Positions 25,617-34,556 are shown, counted from the stretch's first letter. The stretch is 64,000 nucleotides of DNA from Halobacillus dabanensis (GCF_900114165.1 NZ_FOSB01000002.1:310001-374000); one strand, 5' to 3'. Program-made: numbers and translations. The notes: generated by a model not told the origin, from the sequence alone.

Positions 25617-25764
25617 ATGGTAATTTATGTAGATCTTAATGGGAATTCACTAGTTATCCCTGGTCAAGGTAAAGGTCGATAAAAGTCAGATGAATGTTTA
25701 TGCCGATAAAGAGTCGGAAATTGGAGAAGAGAATATTTCCTGGGAAATTACAGGGGAAATTTGA
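25617..25764 (+). pseudogene. Possible decayed small gene
   Basis: An ATG frame starting MVIYVDLNGNSL at 25617 runs into a stop, but a +1 shift near 25665 continues in a protein-like frame (VKVDKSQMNVYADKE and SEIGEENISWEI) to a TGA at 25762. The combined product of about 48 residues has ordinary amino-acid composition, unlike the surrounding AT-rich non-coding DNA. I do not recognise it; it may be chance. Nothing else is visible in the 489-base gap 25503-25991 apart from the upstream cre-like box and the promoter of the next gene. Confidence 0.22.
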
Positions 25765-25991
25765 TGAATAGTGATGGCGCCTTACTATCTTAAAAATTTT
25801 AGTTTCTCACCATCGAATCATCTCACTAGTTTTACAGATTATGATAGGCCTCAACCTCTCTATTCAGGCCAGATCTAGAAGCTTCATATTCCGAGTATAA
25901 CCGGCCACATGTTACTAGATATTCCATAAATCTTTTAAAAAAATCGATATATGACGATATAATTAACACCTTCAAAAAAAGGAATGAGTGC

Positions 25992-26789
25992 ATGTTATCT
26001 AAACTATTTCGTAAAAAGAAAAAAGAACCACAGGAAAAAAAGCCACTTCAAAAAAAACCAAACGAAAGAGGCAAAGCACACATCAGTAAGAGAAAAGGAG
26101 AAATTGGGGAATACAAAATAGATATTCAATTAGACCAAATGCCAAAAGAATATAAGCATATGAGCGACTTACTAATAGAAAATCCAAAATCCAAATCCGG
26201 ATATTCGCAAGTCGATCACGTACTTATAACAAGCTATGGTATTTTCGTCATCGAAACTAAAAATTATCAGGGAACGGTGTATGGAGGAAAAGACAGAAAA
26301 ACATGGTCTGTGAATGGGAAGTTCAAAATGATGAACCCGTTCTTTCAAAACTATGGTCATATCCAAGCACTGAAAAAGATTATCGGAGAGAAGTATGAGG
26401 GAAGCATGGTTTCTATCGTTTCTTTCACAAAGCGTTGTACCTTCAAAATCGATACCAACCTCCGTGATATTAAAGAGAATCAACTTATCGTTTATGATAT
26501 GGAACTTAGTGAATTTATCAATCGGAAAATCCATGTACAAAAGTTAATACATAAACAACCTCTTATAACTGCGGAAGAGGTTCAACACATTTATGGTGAA
26601 ATAAAAAAACAACATATATCAAATCCCGATGTTCTAAAAAGACATGTGGAAGCCTTAAATGATACATCGGAAACTACTCGATCTACCTGTGTAGTGTGCG
26701 AGAAAGAAGTATCTAATAAAGTGAAATCGTTTTGTTTAAATAATAAAAAGTTTGAGGGTAAAATCTATTGTTACGACCATCAAAAATAA
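25992..26789 (+). CDS. NERD-domain protein with C-terminal zinc cluster
   Basis: 265-residue protein. After a Lys-rich, basic N-terminus (about residues 1-35) comes a nuclease-related NERD domain (about 35-160) with the typical core QVDHVLITSYGIFVIETKNYQG, whose Asp, Glu and Lys fit the restriction-endonuclease-like D-x-ExK active site. The C-terminus has CVVCEKEV, a further Cys and YCYDHQ, probably one zinc site. NERD proteins are presumed to act on DNA, but their roles are largely unknown. AAAGGAATGAG precedes the ATG and TATAAT lies near 25957. It is a single gene with lower GC than its neighbours, unrelated to the flanking metabolism, which suggests separate acquisition. Confidence 0.8.
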   Translation: MLSKLFRKKKKEPQEKKPLQKKPNERGKAHISKRKGEIGEYKIDIQLDQMPKEYKHMSDLLIENPKSKSGYSQVDHVLITSYGIFVIETKNYQGTVYGGKDRKTWSVNGKFKMMNPFFQNYGHIQALKKIIGEKYEGSMVSIVSFTKRCTFKIDTNLRDIKENQLIVYDMELSEFINRKIHVQKLIHKQPLITAEEVQHIYGEIKKQHISNPDVLKRHVEALNDTSETTRSTCVVCEKEVSNKVKSFCLNNKKFEGKIYCYDHQK

Positions 26790-26883
26790 TACTTTTCGCT
26801 CTAATACTAGCGTGGCTGCCCCGACAAAGGCCCTTTCTATTTTATTGCTAATAAAATTTACCCTTTGAATTTTATAATCACCA

Positions 26884-26922
26884 AAACTCCTTTCTATGCT
26901 TCCCGAGCACAAAAAGGAGTTT
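26884..26922. terminator. Probable terminator between NERD gene and amidohydrolase gene
   Basis: AAACTCCTTT/AAAGGAGTTT form a 10-bp stem with a 19-base loop between convergent genes. The T tracts are short, so strength is uncertain. Confidence 0.5.
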
Positions 26923-26941
26923 CACTAAATTCTATAAATAT

Positions 26942-28060
26942 CTAAGCACGACCAGCCAACAAGCTCATCACCGTCTCTACTAAAACACGAGAAGCATCTG
27001 GCATTACTGTTTGATCAAAAGTCATTTTTGGATGGTGAAGGCCGGGCTGTAAATCACAACCGACCCCGAGCATAGATGCTTTCAATTCCGGCCGTTTAAT
27101 CGTATAAAAATGAAAATCGTCACCCCCGCTGGTTTGGAGGACAGGTGAAAGAGCATCTGCCCCTACAGCTTTTGCGATGCCCCGCTCCATATGAGCAATA
27201 GCATCAGAATCGAGGACAGCGGCGGGAACGTCGGATTTCACTTCAGCCTCGACATCCACCCCGTATAATTTTGATACAGCTTCCAATACCGCCTCTACTT
27301 TTGCCGTCAGCTCGGCCATTACATCATTCGTCTGCGCACGTAAGTCAACGGAAAAGGTAGCACTTCCTGGTATGATGTTCGTACTCTCCCCTCCACCATG
27401 AAAGGAAGTAACTTTAGCGGAATAGGGAACCATCGGATCCAAATGGATGTTGTTGATCATTTGAATGATTTCCGCTCCGAGCTCAATGGCGTTTTTATTT
27501 AAATGCGGGCGGGCGCCATGAGCATCTTCTCCTGAGATTGTTGCTTCTAAAAACCGTGCGGCTCCATGTTGGATCGCTGGAGAGAACTGGCCGGTCCGTA
27601 ATTCCTGAATAGGTCTTAAGTGAAGACCATAAAGGTAGTCCACATCATCCACAGCCCCTTTTTCAATCATCTTCCACGCACCTTCCATTTTTTCTTCTGC
27701 AGGTTGAAAGATAAAGCGAACCGTTCCACTTACATTCGCCAGCTTTTCTTCTAAGGTGAAAAGCGTTTGTAATACCATCGCCATATGGGCATCATGGCCG
27801 CATGAATGATTCGCTGTAGATACCCCGTCGACCTCCTGATAAAGGGCGTCGATATCAGCTCGAATCGCAATACATGGATGACCGCTCCCGATTTCGGCAA
27901 GTAGTCCTGTACAATCATCAAATCGCTTGATCCTTGCATCCGTTTTTTCTAATAAAGATGCGATGTAATCAGTCGTCCTTGTTTCTTGCCAACTGACTTC
28001 AGGGTTCTCATGTAAATGAGCGAACATCTCCTTTATCGTCGGGCGAGCATTTTTGTTCAT
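26942..28060 (-). CDS. M20-family amidohydrolase (AmhX-like)
   Basis: 372-residue zinc-dependent amidohydrolase of the M20D group that cleaves N-acyl amino acids or similar amides in the cytoplasm. Metal and catalytic motifs are visible: IRADIDAL, the HSCGHDAHM segment near residue 90, FQPAEEKMEGA near 125 and HHPKMTFD near 345. GAGGAGG precedes the ATG. It is divergent from the TPP-riboswitch-controlled ykoFEDC operon; in other Bacillaceae an M20-type enzyme (YlmB) deformylates thiamin-pyrimidine precursors, but this one lacks the riboswitch and looks closer to AmhX, so a link to thiamin salvage is only a possibility. The substrate is unknown. Confidence 0.82.
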   Translation of the reverse strand: MNKNARPTIKEMFAHLHENPEVSWQETRTTDYIASLLEKTDARIKRFDDCTGLLAEIGSGHPCIAIRADIDALYQEVDGVSTANHSCGHDAHMAMVLQTLFTLEEKLANVSGTVRFIFQPAEEKMEGAWKMIEKGAVDDVDYLYGLHLRPIQELRTGQFSPAIQHGAARFLEATISGEDAHGARPHLNKNAIELGAEIIQMINNIHLDPMVPYSAKVTSFHGGGESTNIIPGSATFSVDLRAQTNDVMAELTAKVEAVLEAVSKLYGVDVEAEVKSDVPAAVLDSDAIAHMERGIAKAVGADALSPVLQTSGGDDFHFYTIKRPELKASMLGVGCDLQPGLHHPKMTFDQTVMPDASRVLVETVMSLLAGRA

Positions 28061-28367
28061 TCGTAGCCTCCTCTAACCGATTTCATTCCTATTTCCCGTT
28101 TGTTTAAGAGATAGATATCCATTGTCTTCCTTTCTCCCCCTCGTCGCTTAGGATAGATCTTCAGGCGACAAAGAAAACCAGGCTGTTTATAACAGATCTC
28201 CTATTCTGTCATCCTAACTTTCATGATTATTCTGTCAACTCCAACTTTACTATATTGGCAAATTTGAGTCAGGTTTTTGTTTCTAGAAGTAAGGGGTATT
28301 TTTTATAAAGTATGGCTGCTCTCTTCATATGTGGGACCGTACAATAGAGTTTTTTGAATAAAGTCCA

Positions 28368-28396
28368 TTTACAAATGTCGTTGTCTTCGCTACTAT
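28368..28396 (+). promoter_or_regulatory. ykoFEDC promoter
   Basis: -35 TTTACA (28368-28373), 17 bases, -10 TACTAT (28391-28396). The predicted transcript starts about 25 bases before the riboswitch. The remainder of the gap 28061-28367 shows no gene or clear signal. Confidence 0.65.
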
Positions 28397-28429
28397 GAAA
28401 TCAAAGCACAATAACTGCATACGCAAACA

Positions 28430-28516
28430 GCACTAGGGGAGCTGCTTCAAGCGGCTGAGAGGAAACCATTCCGACCCTTTGTACCCGAACTAGATAATAC
28501 TAGCGTGGGGAAGTGC
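28430..28516 (+). ncRNA. TPP riboswitch (THI element)
   Basis: Hallmarks of the thiamin-pyrophosphate aptamer are in order: GCACTAGGGGAGC, then GCTGAGAGG, GACCCTTTGTACCCGAACTAGATAATAC (conserved ACCC...GAAC...GATAAT) and TAGCGTGGGGAAGTGC, with GCACT/AGTGC closing the first helix. An intrinsic terminator follows at 28567-28596, so TPP binding should stop transcription before ykoF. Confidence 0.97.
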
Positions 28517-28566
28517 GGTCGTCACTCACAAGGACCATAGTGGTTCTTCCTTATTATGATTGATCG

Positions 28567-28597
28567 ACTGCATTCCCATGGGATGCAGTTTTTTTTG
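28567..28597 (+). terminator. Riboswitch expression-platform terminator
   Basis: ACTGCAT-CCC/GGG-ATGCAGT stem (one bulged T) followed by nine T, about 50 bases after the TPP aptamer and 25 before the ykoF start. Confidence 0.92.
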
Positions 28598-28621
28598 TGT
28601 TCAAAAAAAGGAGGAATACAA

Positions 28622-29224
28622 ATGGAAAATAGTTGTGGAAATTCTCGTATTGTGGGGTGCTCTTTTTCTGTGCACCCAATGTCCGACCAATTCGTGTCTT
28701 ATATTAAAACAAGCTTACAGGAAGTGGACACATCAAAAGTATGGATGCACACAGATGATGTCACGACAACTGTCCGCGGACGGATGGAGCATGTATTTGA
28801 TGTGACGAAAGCGATTTTATTGCATATCGCAAAAACAGAAGTCCACGTCGCGTTCCAGGGTACCTTTTCTATTGGATGCCCGGGCGATTCTTCAGGGGAT
28901 GTGTATATGGATGAAACAACAGAGCGGATGAACGAAGCGGAAACAAGAGACATCCAGCAGTATATCGCAGCGAAATTCTCTCTCTATCCAATGGGTGGCG
29001 GAAATTACATGGATACGATTTACAGCCAAATCGAGGCGATGAAAGAAAAAGGTGTAACCGTCTCCCCCGCCCACTATTCGACACGACTTGAGGGCGATAC
29101 CCATGATATTTTCTCAGGACTGGAAGATGTCTTCAGGGAAACAGAAAACAGCGGGTCTTCACATACGGTCATGACTGTTACGGTTTCTGCCAACAGCCCG
29201 ACCCACAAGGAGAAAAAATCATGA
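28622..29224 (+). CDS. ykoF: Thiamin/HMP-binding protein YkoF
   Basis: 200-residue cytoplasmic protein, the same size as B. subtilis YkoF, with two related ferredoxin-like halves: GCSFSVHPMSDQFVSYI opens the first and FSLYPMGGGNYMDTIYSQI the second. YkoF binds thiamin or hydroxymethylpyrimidine and works with the YkoEDC transporter. AAAGGAGGAATA sets the start at 28622; an upstream in-frame ATG at 28556 lies inside the terminator region and is rejected. First gene of a riboswitch-controlled operon; its TGA overlaps the ykoE ATG. Confidence 0.93.
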   Translation: MENSCGNSRIVGCSFSVHPMSDQFVSYIKTSLQEVDTSKVWMHTDDVTTTVRGRMEHVFDVTKAILLHIAKTEVHVAFQGTFSIGCPGDSSGDVYMDETTERMNEAETRDIQQYIAAKFSLYPMGGGNYMDTIYSQIEAMKEKGVTVSPAHYSTRLEGDTHDIFSGLEDVFRETENSGSSHTVMTVTVSANSPTHKEKKS

Positions 29225-29799
29225 ACTCCTGGAAGTTGAAAGAAATCGTAGTCATGTCTGTATTGTCTGTCGTTTTTGCTATTGTTTATCTCGCTTTTCT
29301 CCCTGTTGGAAAAATTCTTGTCGGCTTCTTCGGTCCCATCGGCTATGATTTGATTTTCGGCATCTGGTTCATCGTCTCCATCATCGCCGCCTATATCATC
29401 CGCAAACCAGGAGCTGCGTTTTTATCTGAAACAATTGCAGCAGCTGTCGAAGTTTTACTTGGCAATGCGGTTGGACCAATGCTTTTAGTTTCCGGGATGA
29501 TTCAAGGACTCGGAGCTGAATCCGCTTTTGCGATGACCAGATATAAGCGCTATGACTTGTTCACACTCATGCTCGCAGGTGTAATGGCAGCTATCTTCAG
29601 TTTTGTCTGGGGCTACTTCCTTTCCGGGTTTGCAGCTTTAAGTACGGGGTACGTCCTCGCCATGTTCATCTTTCGTCTAATTAGTGGTGCGCTCATTTCA
29701 GGAGTATTAGGAAAAGCACTTAGTGATGCACTAGCGAAGACAGGCGTCCTATCAAGCTTCGCCCTTGGAAAAGAATACCGGAGGAAGCGGGCCGCATGA
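29221..29799 (+). CDS. ykoE: ECF transporter substrate-specific component YkoE
   Basis: 192-residue membrane protein with about six helices, matching YkoE in size and in segments such as FFGPIGYDLIFGIWF and LGNAVGPMLLVSGMIQGLGAE. It is the substrate-binding S component of an energy-coupling-factor importer for thiamin or its pyrimidine precursor. Four-base ATGA overlaps with ykoF upstream and ykoD downstream show tight translational coupling. Confidence 0.92.
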   Translation: MNSWKLKEIVVMSVLSVVFAIVYLAFLPVGKILVGFFGPIGYDLIFGIWFIVSIIAAYIIRKPGAAFLSETIAAAVEVLLGNAVGPMLLVSGMIQGLGAESAFAMTRYKRYDLFTLMLAGVMAAIFSFVWGYFLSGFAALSTGYVLAMFIFRLISGALISGVLGKALSDALAKTGVLSSFALGKEYRRKRAA

Positions 29800-31421
29800 A
29801 GGATACCATTTTGCGAACAGAAAACCTTACCCTTTCCTATGAGGAGCACCCGGAACCAGTGCTTCAATCGATCACTTTTTCGGTCCAGAAGGGAGAAGGG
29901 GTTCTCCTGCTTGGTCCTAGCGGGTCGGGGAAAAGTTCCCTCACGCACTGTTTGAATGGACTTTTCCCTCGCGAACTTGATGGGTCGATGAATGGAAATG
30001 TTTTTATCGAAGACCGTAACACCAGCGATTATCACCCCGGGGAAATCGCACGAAAAGTCGGTGTCGTCTTCCAGGATCCAGATTCACAGTTTTGCATGAT
30101 AACCGTGGAAGATGAAGTTGCCTTCGGGCTTGAGAACTTGAATGTTCCTTATGAATCGATGATAGAGAAGGTGGACAAAGCGTTGCAGTGGGTAGGAATG
30201 GCGGATTACAAGCTGGCGAAGATCTCCGATTTATCTGGTGGCCAAAAACAAAAAGTCGCCCTCGCCTGTATCCTCGCGATGGAGCCGGAGGTCCTCATCC
30301 TTGATGAACCGACCGCCAATTTAGACCCCGTTGCAACTAAAGAATTCATCGACTTATTGAAGCGATTGAAAGAAGAACTGAACTTCACCTTACTGGTCAT
30401 TGAGCATAAATTGGAAGGCTGGCTGACCTTTCTGGAAAGAGTCATCGTTTTCAGCGAGGACGGTCAGCTTGATTATGACGGTCCGTTACGTCACCATTTA
30501 CAATTCCATGCAGAGGACCTTCATAACATGGGGATCCGACTTCCTTTTGCAACGCGGACGTCATTGGAAGAAAAAAGGCAACCTCCTCACCCTCTTTTTG
30601 TCACAGATTTACCTGGACTCCCTTCCTTACAAGAGGAAAGGACTCGGGGAAAAGCCATGGGAGATGCCTGGTTGGAAATGAGCAATGGCACTTGGAAATC
30701 GATTTTACACAGCATAGATGTCACCATTCATGAAGGGGAATGGATAGCGATTGTCGGAGAGAACGGAAGTGGAAAATCTTCGTTATCGAAAATTCTCGCT
30801 GGCATTCAAAAACCAACTAGAGGGAGCATCTCTCTTGATGGCCGTCCGTTAAACAAGTGGAAGGAACAAGAATTGCGCAAAGAAATCGGCTACGTTTTCC
30901 AAAACCCGGAACATCAATTCATTACAGATTCTGTATTTGAGGAAGTCGCCTTCAGCCTAAGACACGGCGGAATAGCAGAAGAAGAACTGAAAAACACCGT
31001 CGAGGAAATTTTAGCTTTTTGCCGGTTGAAGGGAATGGAAAACCAGCATCCTTTTGTTCTGAGTCAGGGACAAAAACGACGGTTGAGTGTAGCCACGATG
31101 ATCGTTGACAACCAACGGCTGCTTTTTCTTGATGAACCTACATTCGGACAGGATGAAAAATCGACAGCCGAATTAATGGATCTACTGCAACAAAAACACG
31201 ACAAAGGAACAAGTATTGTTATGATCACCCACGACATGGAACTTGTCGATCGTCATGCGACCCGGGTGCTCGTCATGAAAGAAGGAAGGCTGGCATTTGA
31301 TGATCGACCGGAAAAACTATGGTCCCACCCTGGTCTCCCTGATTTCCATTTGGAACTTCCACCACGGGAACAGTGGAAAAGAACAATAAAGAACAAGGAG
31401 CATACCTATGTTTCTTCATAA
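29796..31421 (+). CDS. ykoD: ECF transporter double ATPase YkoD
   Basis: 541-residue protein with two fused ABC ATPase domains. Domain 1 has Walker A GPSGSGKSS near residue 48, signature LSGGQKQ and Walker B VLILDEP near 170. Domain 2 has GENGSGKSS near 335, a variant signature LSQGQKRR and LLFLDEP near 450. It powers the YkoE/YkoC importer from the cytoplasmic face. The signature change to LSQGQ in the second half is common in ECF ATPases. It overlaps ykoC by 14 bases. Confidence 0.93.
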   Translation: MKDTILRTENLTLSYEEHPEPVLQSITFSVQKGEGVLLLGPSGSGKSSLTHCLNGLFPRELDGSMNGNVFIEDRNTSDYHPGEIARKVGVVFQDPDSQFCMITVEDEVAFGLENLNVPYESMIEKVDKALQWVGMADYKLAKISDLSGGQKQKVALACILAMEPEVLILDEPTANLDPVATKEFIDLLKRLKEELNFTLLVIEHKLEGWLTFLERVIVFSEDGQLDYDGPLRHHLQFHAEDLHNMGIRLPFATRTSLEEKRQPPHPLFVTDLPGLPSLQEERTRGKAMGDAWLEMSNGTWKSILHSIDVTIHEGEWIAIVGENGSGKSSLSKILAGIQKPTRGSISLDGRPLNKWKEQELRKEIGYVFQNPEHQFITDSVFEEVAFSLRHGGIAEEELKNTVEEILAFCRLKGMENQHPFVLSQGQKRRLSVATMIVDNQRLLFLDEPTFGQDEKSTAELMDLLQQKHDKGTSIVMITHDMELVDRHATRVLVMKEGRLAFDDRPEKLWSHPGLPDFHLELPPREQWKRTIKNKEHTYVSS

Positions 31422-32187
31422 TGTAAACCCGACAGTAAAGGCCCTGACGATTATAGGGATCGTCTTTCTACTAGCCTTTCTATTCGATCCTGTCACTCCT
31501 TTGCTCTATATTTCCTGGACGATTGTTGTTACCTTTTTGTTCGGGACGTTCAAAAAGAAATATTACATCTACTATTTCCTTTCATTCCTGCTGTTTGCAT
31601 TTGGAATGTTTTGGACGACGTTGGTATTTTCAGATACTTCCGCCCCTTCCGGAAAAACCTTGTCTCTCTTAGGGATCACCGTCCCAGCGGAAAATCTCTG
31701 GGTAGCGACTTCGTTAGGTCTGCGTGTTCTAGCCTTTGCCACGCTTTCGTTGTTGTTCCTTTTCACTACAAACATGGTTCACTTTATTCTCAGTCTCATC
31801 CAGCAGTTGAAACTACCACCAAAAATAGCTTATGGAGTGTTAGCAGGTTACCGCTTCCTGCCAATGTTGAAAACTGAATTCCAGCAGGTTCTTGCTGCTC
31901 ATAGAATCCGTGGTGTCAACAAGCCAAAAACATGGAAAGAAAAGATTGTGCAGTATCAACGAATGGCCATCCCTCTCCTGGCTGGTGCCATTCGCAAAGC
32001 AGAGCGTACAGCTGTTGCCATGGAATCAAAAGGATTTACCGGCGCTAAGGACCGCACCTTTTACCGTCCGATGAAAGTACAGAGAAAAGACTGGTTATTT
32101 CCATTGATGATGTTCGGAATGCTCGGGATCACGATAGCTCTTTCTGTTTACTTCGGATACTTCTCTTTCTACGACGGACAACTTTGA
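31408..32187 (+). CDS. ykoC: ECF transporter transmembrane (T) component YkoC
   Basis: 259-residue membrane protein with about five to six helices and the two Ala-Arg-Gly-like coupling motifs of the T component: AAHRIRG near residue 165 and AVAMESKGF near 210. It couples ATP hydrolysis by YkoD to movement of the YkoE subunit. AAGGAG lies 8 bases before the ATG inside the ykoD end. Last gene of the operon. Confidence 0.92.
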   Translation: MFLHNVNPTVKALTIIGIVFLLAFLFDPVTPLLYISWTIVVTFLFGTFKKKYYIYYFLSFLLFAFGMFWTTLVFSDTSAPSGKTLSLLGITVPAENLWVATSLGLRVLAFATLSLLFLFTTNMVHFILSLIQQLKLPPKIAYGVLAGYRFLPMLKTEFQQVLAAHRIRGVNKPKTWKEKIVQYQRMAIPLLAGAIRKAERTAVAMESKGFTGAKDRTFYRPMKVQRKDWLFPLMMFGMLGITIALSVYFGYFSFYDGQL

Positions 32188-32191
32188 TCAT

Positions 32192-32232
32192 AAAAAAAGC
32201 CTGAGTCCCAATACCTTAAGGTACTGGGACTC
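32192..32232. terminator. Terminator between ykoC and the hydroxyacid dehydrogenase gene
   Basis: GAGTCCCA-TACC/GGTA-TGGGACTC stem with small mismatches between convergent genes. The minus-strand side ends in GGCTTTTTTT, so it is clearest for the minus-strand gene. Confidence 0.8.
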
Positions 32233-32287
32233 AACCAATCTTCACTAAAAATTTGCTATTTAAATTTATTTCATGAAATAGAAGTCC

Positions 32288-33265
32288 TCATAGTAAATGT
32301 TTTAACTCTTCCACAACATTCTCTGGTTTCCCGCCCGTCACACCAGCGACCAGATTTTCTGCTGCTTTCATAGCCATCGCCTCACGGGCCTGAGCCGTGG
32401 CTGAGCCAATGTGTGGAGTCGTCACAACGTTATCCATTTTCAGGAGTGGGTTGGATGGTTCGACAGGTTCATTTTCAAACACATCTAAGCCAGCTCCGCC
32501 GATCATACCTTCCCCCAGGGCATGAATAAGTGCTTTCTCATCAACCACCTGCCCACGAGAAGCATTAATTAAAATCGCATCTTCTTTCATTTGTTTCAGT
32601 TCTCGCTCTCCTATCAAATGCTGGGTTTCTTCAGTCAGGGGTACCATCGTAAGAACAAAATCAGATTTATTCAATAGTTGTTCTAGCGATTCTTTTTTAA
32701 GCCCGTATTTTTTTTCAACCTCAGGACGAGCATTTCGATTATAATAAAGCACGTTCATATCGAATCCTTGAGTTGCCCGTTTGGCCACCTGTTCTCCAAT
32801 CCGCCCCATGCCGATAATACCGAGAGTGGAATGATGGACATCCTTTGATAAAAAAGTAGGTTCATCTAACTTGTCCCATTTTCCGACTTTCACATATTGG
32901 TCCAACTGACTGATTCGTCTAGAGCTCGATAAAATTAAACCAAAGATTAAATCGGCCACGGTATCGTCCAGCACGTAGGGAGTATGAGTACCTATAATAT
33001 TGTAATCAGCCATAAGATCAGTATCTAATGTATCGTATCCAACAGAAATATGGCTAATAATTTTCAAGTTCGGGGCCTGCTTAATAAAATTTTCGGTCAC
33101 TTTGGCTTTAGGAATCATTAGTCCTTGAACATCTTTAATTTCGTCAAACAAAATGTCGTTCGGAATACTTTCCTCCTCTCTCCAAATCCTATAATCACAA
33201 TGCCCTGCTATATAGTCTTCGACTTGTTGCGAGACGGGTTTCGCGATAAAAACTTTTGGTTTCAT
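32288..33265 (-). CDS. D-isomer-specific 2-hydroxyacid dehydrogenase
   Basis: 325-residue NAD(P)-dependent dehydrogenase of the glyoxylate/hydroxypyruvate/2-ketogluconate reductase group. The nucleotide site GIIGMGRIGEQVAKR is near residue 150; the catalytic Arg (INASRGQVVDE), Glu (LDVFENEP) and His (TTPHIGSAT) follow. A frame starting at 33286 exists, but AAAGGAGAGG fits the ATG at 33265 better and removes an overlap with the galactonate dehydratase gene. It follows that gene by 14 bases, so it probably handles a product or by-product of sugar-acid breakdown. Confidence 0.87.
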   Translation of the reverse strand: MKPKVFIAKPVSQQVEDYIAGHCDYRIWREEESIPNDILFDEIKDVQGLMIPKAKVTENFIKQAPNLKIISHISVGYDTLDTDLMADYNIIGTHTPYVLDDTVADLIFGLILSSSRRISQLDQYVKVGKWDKLDEPTFLSKDVHHSTLGIIGMGRIGEQVAKRATQGFDMNVLYYNRNARPEVEKKYGLKKESLEQLLNKSDFVLTMVPLTEETQHLIGERELKQMKEDAILINASRGQVVDEKALIHALGEGMIGGAGLDVFENEPVEPSNPLLKMDNVVTTPHIGSATAQAREAMAMKAAENLVAGVTGGKPENVVEELKHLL

Positions 33266-33279
33266 TAGTCCCTCTCCTT

Positions 33280-34428
33280 TTACCACTCCGCTATACTTCT
33301 ATCCTTATGTCTCCAAATCGGATTTCTCCAATTATGTCCTTCTTCCGCACGCTGACGTACATAATCTTCATCAATCTCAATACCGAGCCCAGGACCATCA
33401 GGGAAAGCTACATGTCCGTCTTTATAATCAAAAACGCTCCGATCTTTTACGTAATCCAACAAATCATTTTCTTTATTGTAATGGATTCCTAAACTTTGCT
33501 CCTGGATGAAAGCGTTGTGTGCAGTCGCATCCACGTGCAGGCAGGCAGCTAAAGCAATCGGGCCTAATGGACAGTGTGGCGCAAGGGCAACATCATACGC
33601 TTCTGCCATGGAGGCGATTTTTTTCACTTCTGTGATTCCTCCCGCATGTGACAGGTCTGGTTGAATGATATCTACAAACCCTTCAGATAAGAGGTTTTTG
33701 AAGTCCCACCTTGAATACATTCTCTCCCCTGTAGCAATAGGAATATGCGTATGGGCGGCAATATCTCTCAATGCCTCGTTATGCTCGGATAACACAGGCT
33801 CCTCAATAAACATTGGTCGATAAGGCTCAAGTTCCTTGGCTAAAATTTTGGCCATCGGTTTATGTACTCTCCCATGAAAGTCAATGCCGATACCGACGTC
33901 TTTGCCAACACTTTCGCGGACACTTGCCACCCTTTCTACGGTTTGATCGATTTTACTGTAGGTATCAATGTATTGCAGTTCCTCTGTTCCGTTCATTTTG
34001 ATGGCTGTGAATCCCGTAGCAACCGCTTCCTGTGCAGCTTTGCCCACATCAGAAGGTCTGTCGCCGCCAATCCAGGAATATACTTTGATCGAATCCCGGC
34101 ACGCACCGCCCAGCAGTTGGTATACCGGTGCGTTATAATATTTCCCTTTAATGTCCCATAGTGCCTGGTCAATGCCTGCAATGGCACTCATAAGAATCGG
34201 ACCACCGCGATAGAAACCGCCTCTGTACATCATATTCCAATGGTCTTCAATTCGTAGAGGATCCTTTCCAATCAAACCCTCCATCAATTCCTCAACAGCC
34301 GCCTTGACTGTATGAGCCCTTCCTTCAATAACGGGCTCCCCCCAGCCTGTAATGCCTTCACTCGTTTCTATTTTCAAAAACAACCACCTTGGTGGCACTT
34401 GAAAAAGTTCATAGCTTACAATTTTCAT
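33280..34428 (-). CDS. dgoD: D-galactonate dehydratase
   Basis: 382-residue mandelate-racemase/enolase-superfamily enzyme, the same length as E. coli DgoD, with matching blocks: [19 protein letters not shown] near residue 65, [12 protein letters not shown] near 145, DFHGR near 183, FIEEPV near 210, [12 protein letters not shown] near 235 and [11 protein letters not shown] near 285. Asp183, Glu209 and Glu235-type metal ligands and the catalytic His285 are present. It dehydrates D-galactonate to 2-keto-3-deoxygalactonate. A related sugar acid is possible. A cre-overlapped promoter and GGAAC-type repeats precede it, and a divergently placed role for the upstream IclR gene is likely. No KDGal kinase or aldolase is present nearby. 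Confidence 0.9.
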   Translation of the reverse strand: MKIVSYELFQVPPRWLFLKIETSEGITGWGEPVIEGRAHTVKAAVEELMEGLIGKDPLRIEDHWNMMYRGGFYRGGPILMSAIAGIDQALWDIKGKYYNAPVYQLLGGACRDSIKVYSWIGGDRPSDVGKAAQEAVATGFTAIKMNGTEELQYIDTYSKIDQTVERVASVRESVGKDVGIGIDFHGRVHKPMAKILAKELEPYRPMFIEEPVLSEHNEALRDIAAHTHIPIATGERMYSRWDFKNLLSEGFVDIIQPDLSHAGGITEVKKIASMAEAYDVALAPHCPLGPIALAACLHVDATAHNAFIQEQSLGIHYNKENDLLDYVKDRSVFDYKDGHVAFPDGPGLGIEIDEDYVRQRAEEGHNWRNPIWRHKDRSIAEW

Positions 34429-34464
34429 AATGTGATAGTCTCCTTTTCAAATAATTCGTTTCCA

Positions 34465-34489
34465 GTTCCTGATTACGGAACACTGTTCC
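34465..34489. promoter_or_regulatory. Candidate IclR operator, dgoD leader
   Basis: Two interlocked inverted repeats share one arm: GTTCC-N7-GGAAC (34465-34481) and GGAAC-ACT-GTTCC (34477-34489). They lie about 30-55 bases after the predicted start site, where a bound regulator could block elongation. Confidence 0.55.
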
Positions 34490-34527
34490 AACAATATCGT
34501 AAAAAAACAGAAACCAATATTTACAAA

Positions 34528-34556
34528 AGTATATCTCCAAGTGAAAACGCTGTCAA
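34528..34556 (-). promoter_or_regulatory. dgoD promoter with embedded cre box
   Basis: Read leftward: -35 TTGACA (34551-34556), 17 bases, -10 TATACT (34528-34533). A perfect 14-of-14 cre box (TGAAAACGCTGTCA on the plus strand, 34542-34555) covers the -35 and half of the spacer. The promoter lies at the very end of the upstream IclR gene. Confidence 0.85.

Noticed and set aside
28556-28621. 22-residue N-terminal extension of YkoF from the ATG at 28556
   Set aside because: It would lie across the riboswitch terminator and has no ribosome site; ATG 28622 gives the normal 200-residue protein.
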